From CAYNJF01 sp964397555 (GTDB lineage: Bacteria > Pseudomonadota > Gammaproteobacteria > Berkiellales > Berkiellaceae), in contig CAYNJF010000054.1 of the NCBI GenBank assembly GCA_964397555.1, forward strand, positions 1 to 13,565: a DNA stretch of 13,565 bases. Reading direction: 5' to 3'. A program made the position numbers and the translations under genes. This document shows positions 1-5,212 of this stretch, piece by piece. The notes below the pieces were generated by a model. The model made no database searches and had not been told where the DNA came from. It was given only the letters and a program-made list of their open reading frames with translations. Each line of letters begins with the position of its first letter. Position 1 is the first letter of the stretch.

Positions 1-2
1 AA

Positions 3-161
3 GATAAAAAAGCTAAAAAGCATGCCTCCGTTGCCACGGTAAGGCTATATCGGATGATCTTTGAAGAGGCCGGATTTCGGGCGGATACCCTGGAACGTTA
101 CCAAACGCTGCTTACAGAAAGAGCTTCGACGGCTCCAAAATTAAATCTTTCACCCTCCTAA
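3..161 (+). CDS. C-terminal fragment of an unrecognised protein, cut by left window edge
   Basis: A reading frame open from the left edge (first complete codon at 3) runs for 52 sense codons to a TAA at 159-161. The visible peptide starts with a lysine-rich stretch (DKKAKKHASVATVRLYRMIF), continues with a charged amphipathic segment and ends in LNLSPS. The other two plus-strand frames are stopped early, at bases 5-7 and 40-42. The composition looks like real coding sequence, such as a basic, helical C-terminus, but the fragment is too short to assign a family. It reads in the opposite direction to the acetyltransferase gene next to it, so the two converge. No U-tract terminator is obvious just after the stop. 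The N-terminus lies outside the window. Confidence 0.5.
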   Translation, partial: DKKAKKHASVATVRLYRMIFEEAGFRADTLERYQTLLTERASTAPKLNLSPS

Positions 162-370
162 GACCTATGTATTTGAAGCTAAAACCAAACTCAACTCATC
201 CGCTTCAGCAGCATTTAGACAAGTTCTTTTAAGCTTGACCCCGATATAAAATCTTACAATAAAGGAGTCAGTATGACTTAATGTTGAAGGTGAGCATCCT
301 TCATTTAGTGATTTTTAGATTTCACAATTAAGCAATCACGATATAGTGGAGCCAACCGGCCAAGCATTGC
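162..370. other. Intergenic stretch without a convincing gene
   Basis: This AT-rich stretch lies between two convergent genes. It contains a good Shine-Dalgarno-like AAAGGAG (261-267) placed 5 bases before an ATG (273), but that frame stops after two codons (ATG ACT TAA, 273-281). A short hairpin follows: TGAAGG (285-290), a 7-base loop, then CCTTCA (298-303), trailed by T-rich sequence up to about 317. It could be a weak plus-strand terminator or the decayed start of a lost gene. No tRNA or longer frame was seen. Confidence 0.4.
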
Positions 371-946
371 TTAAGATGCACTTGACATAGTTTTAATCAT
401 GATGAAATTTTTGACGCCTTCGAAAAAGCCTGAGTCCACGTCGTACTCCCCTTTGATTTCAAAACCTGCTTTACGATAGACATGAATCGCTTTTGGGTTG
501 TCCATATCAGGGTCGATGATAAACTGAGTTGTTTGTGGATCGACTTCCCTAGTCAGATATTCACAAAACATGGCCAAAGTTTGACTTGCCAACCCTTTTC
601 CAAGGTATCTTTTATTGCCAATGCAATAATCAAGACTGTAAGTGTGCCCTTCGTTTGGCATGTAAGACAACCAATGCTTGGGGCAAATCGCTTTTGTTTC
701 CTGAGCGGTCATGATAAGCGCATAAGGCTCCTCATTGGCAGTGGCTATCCAATAATCAAAGATGCCATTAAAATACGTGGACTTAACCACCCTCCCCTCG
801 ACAAAGAGTTTAATGTCTTCTTTATGTTCAGGCGAGTTATCCCAAAACTCCATCACATGAGGCTCATTAAGCCAATCCATCACCACAGGGTAGGTTTTTT
901 TATTTAGGACTTTAAAACCAATGGTGGGGGTCGTATCAATGCTCAT
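371..946 (-). CDS. GNAT-family N-acetyltransferase, AAC(6')-like (191 aa)
   Basis: This is a probable acetyl-CoA-dependent N-acetyltransferase of the GNAT fold, in the branch that includes aminoglycoside 6'-N-acetyltransferases and siderophore acetylases. From the start MSIDTTPTIG, the family marks are LDYCIG at about 105-110, the acetyl-CoA pyrophosphate loop LGKGLA at about 115-120, and the C-terminal DPDMDNPKAIHVYRKAGF at about 145-162, which matches the DPxxxNxxAIxxYxKAGF signature of AAC(6') enzymes. Length is typical for the family. The start at 946 is chosen because AAGGAG at 953-958 lies 6 bases upstream. An ATG at 952 abuts that ribosome binding site, and a TTG at 1000 would lie upstream of the predicted -10. 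The substrate is unknown: antibiotic, polyamine, siderophore precursor or peptide are all possible. It has its own promoter and no visible functional link to the secretion genes. Confidence 0.85.
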   Translation of the reverse strand: MSIDTTPTIGFKVLNKKTYPVVMDWLNEPHVMEFWDNSPEHKEDIKLFVEGRVVKSTYFNGIFDYWIATANEEPYALIMTAQETKAICPKHWLSYMPNEGHTYSLDYCIGNKRYLGKGLASQTLAMFCEYLTREVDPQTTQFIIDPDMDNPKAIHVYRKAGFEIKGEYDVDSGFFEGVKNFIMIKTMSSAS

Positions 947-976
947 ACCCATCTCCTTGTGACATCTTTGGTATGT

Positions 977-1004
977 ATTGTATCGATATCCAACAGACAA
1001 ACAA
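977..1004 (-). promoter_or_regulatory. Putative sigma70 promoter of the acetyltransferase gene
   Basis: Read on the minus strand, TTGTTT (-35, bases 1004-999) is followed by a 16-base spacer and TACAAT (-10, bases 982-977). Transcription would begin near 970, giving a leader of about 24 bases before the ATG at 946, with AAGGAG inside it. This placement supports the 946 start and excludes the upstream TTG. It is inferred from consensus only. Confidence 0.5.
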
Positions 1005-1028
1005 GAGATAGGTGGTTTTTTGAGACGA

Positions 1029-1080
1029 CTCGAGTTAGACCTAGATGGGCATTTAAATTCACCCTCTAGGTCTTATCGAG
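1029..1080. repeat. Long interrupted inverted repeat between the acetyltransferase and BCCT-like genes
   Basis: The left arm CTCGA..AGACCTAGA..GGG (1029-1049) pairs with the right arm CCC..TCTAGGTCT..TCGAG (1062-1080). This gives about 17 base pairs interrupted by one small internal mismatch and one bulge, around a 12-base AT-rich loop that contains the palindrome ATTTAAAT. It lies just past the stop of the BCCT-like gene, so it may stabilise or end that transcript, but no U-tract follows on either strand. A small mobile-element remnant is an alternative. Confidence 0.5.
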
Positions 1081-1093
1081 ACTCTTAAAGGGG

Positions 1094-2572
1094 TTAGTCC
1101 TCATCATCCCCAAGCCATTTTTGTTGCACCGTTAGGGCGTGCAGCATAATAATCGCTGAGCAGGTAATGTGATAGATGACCATCACCGACAAGAATAAAA
1201 TGATGATTTGCAGGATGTACCAGCCTCCGACGCTATGCATCAATGGAATGATGATGGAACTTAAGGTCAAAGGGATTATGAATTTCGACATCCCTAACAC
1301 TTTGGTTTCCTGGTGCAACTTGTTGCGCCCTGCTTTTTGAGGGTTGCTTTGCCCCATCACCCCTTTAAATAAAAGAGCATTATTCATGCGCTTTTTAGTG
1401 ACTTTGTAAACAAGGGTTAAGCAAAAGAGTGACATCACTCCCAAATAGATGGCTTTGGTCACATTCGTGGTCTCAAGACTCATCATATTGGTCCAAAGAC
1501 CAATCAATTGCACATGCCAGTTTGGGTTGGCTATCTGATAGAGTAAGATCATAGCCGGCAGAGCCATCATGCCTAAAATAAACTCTCTTAGCGTGCGCCC
1601 TTTGGAGATATAAGCGATGAACGAGCCTACTAGAGGGGTGGCGATGACCCACCATCCGATAAAGAATCCGGCAAACCTGTCGGAAGGAGACGCCGGCAAG
1701 AAAAAGACCTCGCATTCGCACTGAAACTCTGAGCGGGGTTGGTTTAACATCTCGTAAAAAGCATCAGCCATGACCCCTGAGAGCATCAAGGTGGGCACCA
1801 TTAAGATGTATATCCAGCGAAAATAAGATCCGATCCCATACCCTTTTTTCTCAAGCGCCATGACTCGTCTTGGTCGAAGAAAAAGTAAAAAGCCAACGGT
1901 GATGAACCCACAAGCCATGAAGGTGACTGAGCCAAGGTGAGTATGAGGCAGCACGCCAAACAAGACCTCTAAGGCGACCGCCCCCAAGATGATGGACACC
2001 GCCAAAGTGCCTGTCAGGAAAAAGGATGTGGCGGAAAACAGTGAGTTTTCAATGAGGGCTTTGCCAGCAGCTTCAAACCAGCCTTTGAAGGCAAATTGAC
2101 TTGCTTGATGAGGAAATGGACCAGCTTTTAAGTTGTAATGGCTATAAGCGATGCAAAGCGACCACATTGTGATGGCAAACCATGGGAACATGGTCCATTT
2201 TAGCCACGCGTAATCATGCAACGTCTGATTGAAGTTATCCATGTTGATTGCAGATAAGGTAAACAAAGGTCCTATGCCAAAATAGGCAACCAGGGTACAT
2301 AGAAACAAAATTAGGCAAATCAATTGTATCCCAACGACCCTTTTCATCCAGCTCCAAAACGAGCTTTTGTCGCCTTCAAGCTTGGTTTGACCGGCTGGCA
2401 AAAAAGCAATCAAGCCAAGGGCAATCACAGGCAACAAAAGAATCATGGCGTAATGGGTGAGAAGCTTTGGATGATAAAAACTGGCGAAGGCTGTGAGGAT
2501 GATATAAGGGATATATAAAAGACCAAACCAATAGTGCTTAAAGGTTTGCAAGCGACGTTTGGATAAAAACAT
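1094..2572 (-). CDS. Degenerate BCCT-family transporter-like membrane protein (492 aa)
   Basis: This polytopic inner-membrane protein has about 12 hydrophobic segments, roughly at 19-33, 41-59, 82-100, 125-143, 188-207, 217-233, 252-270, 300-321, 331-346, 374-390, 430-447 and 452-478. Membership of the betaine/choline/carnitine transporter family rests on GSFIAYISKGRTLREFI at about 316-332, which matches the family signature GxFIARISRGRTIREFI after the eighth segment, and on a weaker match around FPWFAITMW (129-137). The family's aromatic box, normally WWxxWxPFVG, reads WWVIATPLVG (307-316), so its third tryptophan is alanine. The usual GVxEPxWHY motif of the fourth segment is not recognisable. 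Substrate and even transport activity are therefore uncertain. The start ATG at 2572 has only a weak purine-rich site (AAGAAG). It lies just beyond the icmX terminator in the same direction, so it may be expressed by read-through or from its own promoter. Confidence 0.75.
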   Translation of the reverse strand: MFLSKRRLQTFKHYWFGLLYIPYIILTAFASFYHPKLLTHYAMILLLPVIALGLIAFLPAGQTKLEGDKSSFWSWMKRVVGIQLICLILFLCTLVAYFGIGPLFTLSAINMDNFNQTLHDYAWLKWTMFPWFAITMWSLCIAYSHYNLKAGPFPHQASQFAFKGWFEAAGKALIENSLFSATSFFLTGTLAVSIILGAVALEVLFGVLPHTHLGSVTFMACGFITVGFLLFLRPRRVMALEKKGYGIGSYFRWIYILMVPTLMLSGVMADAFYEMLNQPRSEFQCECEVFFLPASPSDRFAGFFIGWWVIATPLVGSFIAYISKGRTLREFILGMMALPAMILLYQIANPNWHVQLIGLWTNMMSLETTNVTKAIYLGVMSLFCLTLVYKVTKKRMNNALLFKGVMGQSNPQKAGRNKLHQETKVLGMSKFIIPLTLSSIIIPLMHSVGGWYILQIIILFLSVMVIYHITCSAIIMLHALTVQQKWLGDDED

Positions 2573-2587
2573 TTTTATTCTTCTTAT

Positions 2588-2617
2588 AAAAAAACAGCGC
2601 AGATAAACTGCGCTGTT
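2588..2617 (-). terminator. Rho-independent terminator of the icmW-icmX operon
   Basis: Read on the minus strand, the stem AACAGCGCAG (2617-2608) and CTGCGCTGTT (2602-2593) is perfect, with a 5-base loop, and runs directly into a tract of seven T (2594-2588). It sits 20 bases past the icmX stop and only 15 bases before the BCCT-like ATG, so it probably uncouples that gene from icmX. Confidence 0.9.
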
Positions 2618-2636
2618 ATCATGTTACTGGTTTTGA

Positions 2637-3650
2637 TTAACCGTCTACATTGATATTTTGAGACGCTTTATCTAAATCCTCAGCGGCTTTAGCGGCAGCC
2701 TCACCGGCTTTCTTAAGCTCTTCGATCAACTCAGGATCTGGAACCAATGCAGCTAGCAAGCGTGCTGTTTTCGCATTTTGAGCAATCATTGCAGAAAGAA
2801 GCGCGTTGGTTTGTTCTGAGCTTCTGTATTGATGATATTGCAAATAAGCACGAAGGGCTTCCATTTGCACAAGCTCTCTTAAGAGGGCTTCTGTAGACAG
2901 TACATTATCGCCGTCTTCAGTAACATCGGTGACTTTATTGTTCCAATCAGTCGATTTAAACCGTCTTTCACTCTCTTGCTCGAGTAGTGCCATCAATGAC
3001 ATGCCACCGTCGGATGAAGGATAGCGTTTGGCTGAAATCTCAGACAGAGCACTTGTGGCAGCTGAGAGCAGCATTTGGTTGGTCAGTTGATCGAGCGCAG
3101 CGGCTTCCTCGTTGTCAGCCCCAGCAAGATCCATTTCGTTTTTAAACGAACCTGGATCAATGCGACCTGGGTTTGTCATGGCCTGCAAGAGATCGTTCAA
3201 TTGTGCCTGGGATACATTGTTGGACTGCAAAATTTCAGCCATGTTGTAGCGATTCGCCACTTCAGCGGCCGGGTTATCGACTTCTTGATTGGTTACATCA
3301 TCAAAACTTGTGCCTAATACTTCGCCAAACAAACCTATTTGCATGCTTTCGTTCACCGCACTTTGGACATCGGCCTTATAAAAAGCACCTGAATCGTTGT
3401 AATGCGATGCCATGGCAGCAGCTGCAGCATTCGCCATGTCTGCACCAGGGGCTTGAACCTCTTCTCTGTTTGTCGCCCAATCCAAATAGGATTGCATGGT
3501 AGCTGTCACGTGATTATTGATGTCGGTTGTGTTGTCAACCTGGGCTTGCCAAACATCATCAAGCGTTTTGGTTGCGGGAGTTTGTGCAAGGATTGCTGTT
3601 GGTACACTCAGCATTCCCACGCAACATATTGTTCCTAGCCACTTATTCAT
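2637..3650 (-). CDS. icmX: IcmX, Dot/Icm T4BSS periplasmic component (337 aa)
   Basis: IcmX is an exported component of the Dot/Icm system needed for intracellular growth in Legionella. Recent structural work places it in the periplasm, associated with DotA. Here a signal peptide (residues 1-22, ending TAILA before QTP) precedes a largely helical, alanine- and glutamine-rich protein. The segment at about 253-292 (EALLRELVQMEALRAYLQYH followed by a QTNALLSAMIAQN stretch) is the part that looks most like IcmX. The C-terminus is an alanine/lysine-rich helix (about 304-330). The assignment rests mainly on this plus position: same strand as icmW, immediately downstream, as in Legionella. It is clearly shorter than the roughly 466-residue Legionella protein. 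AGGGG lies 6 bases before the ATG. It starts 22 bases after the preceding small gene and is followed by a strong terminator, so it is the last gene of the operon. Confidence 0.8.
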   Translation of the reverse strand: MNKWLGTICCVGMLSVPTAILAQTPATKTLDDVWQAQVDNTTDINNHVTATMQSYLDWATNREEVQAPGADMANAAAAAMASHYNDSGAFYKADVQSAVNESMQIGLFGEVLGTSFDDVTNQEVDNPAAEVANRYNMAEILQSNNVSQAQLNDLLQAMTNPGRIDPGSFKNEMDLAGADNEEAAALDQLTNQMLLSAATSALSEISAKRYPSSDGGMSLMALLEQESERRFKSTDWNNKVTDVTEDGDNVLSTEALLRELVQMEALRAYLQYHQYRSSEQTNALLSAMIAQNAKTARLLAALVPDPELIEELKKAGEAAAKAAEDLDKASQNINVDG

Positions 3651-3672
3651 GAGTAACCCCTGTTTGTTTCAA

Positions 3673-3963
3673 TTAATAAAATCCTAATCCTGGTCGGTCG
3701 TTTTCCGGAGGTGGAGGTGGCGGCTGATAGGCAAATGGATTGCCCTCATCTTCCTCTTTCTGCTTTGGGTCAAGTTGAGGCAGGCGCTCTCTCTCCTCGG
3801 GTGTAAAATATTTTGGTGCTTTAGAAAGCTCCGAACGACTAGTTTTATACACACCAAAACTGATGTTGGTGCTGTCCAAATGGGTGTACTGACCAGACTG
3901 CTCATACGCATTAGCGCTGAAAGACAGGCTCATGGCGATGACAACCGTAGCAAATTTATACAT
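3673..3963 (-). CDS. Small exported protein with proline-rich C-terminus, between icmW and icmX (96 aa)
   Basis: No family is recognised. The ATG at 3963 is preferred over the adjacent GTG at 3966 because GGAG lies 7 bases upstream of it. The first 8 bases overlap the end of icmW (ATGTATAA), which implies translational coupling. A clear signal peptide (MYKFATVVIAMSLSFSANA, cleavage before YEQ) leaves about 77 mature residues. They contain a charged middle (TPEERERLPQLDPKQKEEDEG) and a tail with six consecutive prolines ending PGLGFY. There are no cysteines, hence no lipobox. Position and coupling suggest an accessory periplasmic partner of the secretion system, perhaps of IcmX. Legionella pneumophila has no extra gene at this point as far as I recall. 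Coxiella may have a small open frame there, which I could not verify. Confidence 0.75.
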   Translation of the reverse strand: MYKFATVVIAMSLSFSANAYEQSGQYTHLDSTNISFGVYKTSRSELSKAPKYFTPEERERLPQLDPKQKEEDEGNPFAYQPPPPPPENDRPGLGFY

Positions 3964-4414
3964 CACTATTCTCCAACGCTTTTAATACGAGATTAATACG
4001 CTCAGGGGCAAAGACCCTTCCCAATAACTGTAGTCGCTCAAAGGCTAAGTTGCGTTTCAAAAACAGTTCGGCGTACTTATTTTTGTTTGCAGCCTCTTTG
4101 GTATTCTCTTCCGCGAAAATCAGTAACTTACTGGCGGTACCAGGCTTGAGGACGTCTAAAAACTGCATGATGCGAAGGGAGCGCGAGGAGCGCGTGTTCG
4201 CAAGGATTTTGATGACCGCATCTTCCGTGGTCAAATCAAAATCTTGGGCTTCATCGAGGGCTTGCCCTAACTGGTTCAGCGCATCATTGATTTGAGGGAC
4301 ATCGTCCGAAGCCCACTCTTCAATGCCCTCCATGGAGGTCACAATGCGGTAGAGTGTTCGTCTGTCATAATCATGCCAAAAGGCGTGGACGGCTTCGATG
4401 GATAAATCAGGCAT
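3956..4414 (-). CDS. icmW: IcmW, Dot/Icm effector adaptor subunit (152 aa)
   Basis: IcmW is a small acidic cytoplasmic protein. With IcmS it forms an adaptor that binds effectors and docks on the coupling protein DotL in Legionella. This protein matches the family over its whole length (Legionella IcmW is 151 aa). Recognisable blocks are the start MPDLS, YRIVTSMEGIEEW (about 22-34), LNQLGQALD (about 46-54), the block SLRIMQFLDVLKPGTASKLL with the following IFAEE (about 78-103), FLKRNLAFERLQLLGRVF (about 118-135) and the end LVLKALE. The ATG at 4414 has GAGG 4-5 bases upstream. It is the first gene of the minus-strand operon, divergent from icmV across 330 bases. No signal peptide or membrane segment is present, as expected. 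Confidence 0.93.
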   Translation of the reverse strand: MPDLSIEAVHAFWHDYDRRTLYRIVTSMEGIEEWASDDVPQINDALNQLGQALDEAQDFDLTTEDAVIKILANTRSSRSLRIMQFLDVLKPGTASKLLIFAEENTKEAANKNKYAELFLKRNLAFERLQLLGRVFAPERINLVLKALENSDV

Positions 4415-4744
4415 AAGTCCTCGTTTGCGTGCATATCAATTTAAAACCACTCCTTTAACTATACCCCCATTTGTCAAGATTGGGAACATAGTTCAAGTTG
4501 AGTAACTTATATGTGGGGGCATTTTTTTCTTCTTGGGCACCGTTCGTCATTTAATGACTCATTTAATTAGAAAAACCCTAAAAAACCCCCTATTTGACCT
4601 AGTACTTTGGCACTATGTCACCACATATTGGGTTCGCTCTAGCCTTGGGTTAGGTGGTAAACTAGGACTATCCCAAAACGATCATCTATACAAATAAGGT
4701 GTGATTGGGGGATAATCACGTTAATAGCTTAAGATAGGTTCTAT
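4415..4744. promoter_or_regulatory. Divergent control region between icmW and icmV
   Basis: No gene is visible in these 330 bases. They hold CCCCCA (4465-4470) facing TGGGGG further on, the latter followed by a run of seven T; a small hairpin AAGTT-GAGT-AACTT within that loop; a direct repeat CATTTAAT (4548-4555 and 4560-4567, period 12), the first copy lying in the inverted repeat GTCATTTAATGAC; a repeat TTGGGTT (4628-4634 and 4645-4651); and a perfect hairpin GTGATT-7-AATCAC (4701-4719) close to icmV. The region must carry both operons' promoters. The repeats are candidate response-regulator sites, but no known operator consensus is matched. Confidence 0.5.
4458..4486 (-). promoter_or_regulatory. 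Candidate promoter for the icmW operon
   Basis: Read on the minus strand, TTCCCA (4486-4481) is followed by a 17-base spacer and TATAGT (4463-4458). Transcription from about 4451 would give a leader of about 37 bases. The -10 is good and the -35 is modest. A perfect TTGACA sits inside the spacer (4478-4473) but has no -10 at the right distance. Confidence 0.35.
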
Positions 4745-5212
4745 ATGGGTATCCGATCGTTTTTTACCAAAGGCCTGAACTTCAGGCCGGACAAGTGGTT
4801 GTCACTGGATTATGTTCAAGATACCTTTGTCCGTACACGATTGATTCTGCACGACTTAGTGGTCCCCAAAAAAGCCAAATATAAAGAAACGTTTGAGCAA
4901 GCGATGGAGAGACTTGGTCTCGATGAGCATGATATTGAGCAGCGCAAAATAGAATTTAAACGTTTGTATATTTCTTTTTTAGTGATTGGTTTGGCGATCT
5001 TATCGTACGGCACTTATGTTTTAATGTATGGGCAAGCTTGGGTGACCTTGCTAACCGCGGGCTTGAGTTTGTATGCGTTTTCTCAAGCGTTTCGTTTTCA
5101 CTTTTGGTTGTTTCAGTTAAACAACCGAAAATTAGGCTGCACCGTGCGTGAGTGGTTCAACAATCGAATCGACTCACCCAAGACGGAGTCTACATCGATG
5201 AAGGATATGTAA
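4745..5212 (+). CDS. icmV: IcmV, Dot/Icm inner-membrane protein (155 aa)
   Basis: IcmV is a small inner-membrane component of the Dot/Icm system, required for intracellular multiplication in Legionella (about 151 aa there). The protein has a basic soluble N-terminal half with a VVPKKAKYKETFEQAMERLG stretch (about 39-58), two adjacent membrane segments (about 75-94 and 98-117), and the short C-terminal block FRFHFWLFQLNNRKLGCTVREW (about 116-137), whose GCTxxEW ending fits the family. It is the first gene of the plus-strand operon. Its TAA (5210-5212) overlaps the dotA1 ATG by one base (TAATG), so translation of the two is probably coupled. The upstream ribosome binding site (ATAGG) is weak, which may limit output or point to leader control by the hairpin at 4701-4719. 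Confidence 0.9.
   Translation: MGIRSFFTKGLNFRPDKWLSLDYVQDTFVRTRLILHDLVVPKKAKYKETFEQAMERLGLDEHDIEQRKIEFKRLYISFLVIGLAILSYGTYVLMYGQAWVTLLTAGLSLYAFSQAFRFHFWLFQLNNRKLGCTVREWFNNRIDSPKTESTSMKDM

Noticed and set aside
947..1000. TTG start giving a 209-residue acetyltransferase
   Set aside because: It lies upstream of the predicted -10 and has no ribosome binding site. The ATG at 946 has AAGGAG 6 bases upstream and begins where the GNAT similarity begins.
1094..2572. Calling the BCCT-like gene a pseudogene
   Set aside because: The frame is intact over 492 codons with about 12 membrane segments. Only substrate-box residues are changed, which fits changed function better than decay.
4441..4458. PmrA box upstream of icmW (two TTAA elements)
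   Set aside because: The TTAA elements are 14 bases apart, not the 11-base spacing of the known PmrA direct repeat, and flanking bases do not fit.
5152..5211. GTG start for the first dotA, inside icmV
   Set aside because: It would put 20 non-hydrophobic residues before a clear signal peptide. The ATG at 5212 overlaps the icmV stop (TAATG) and has AAGGA at the right distance.
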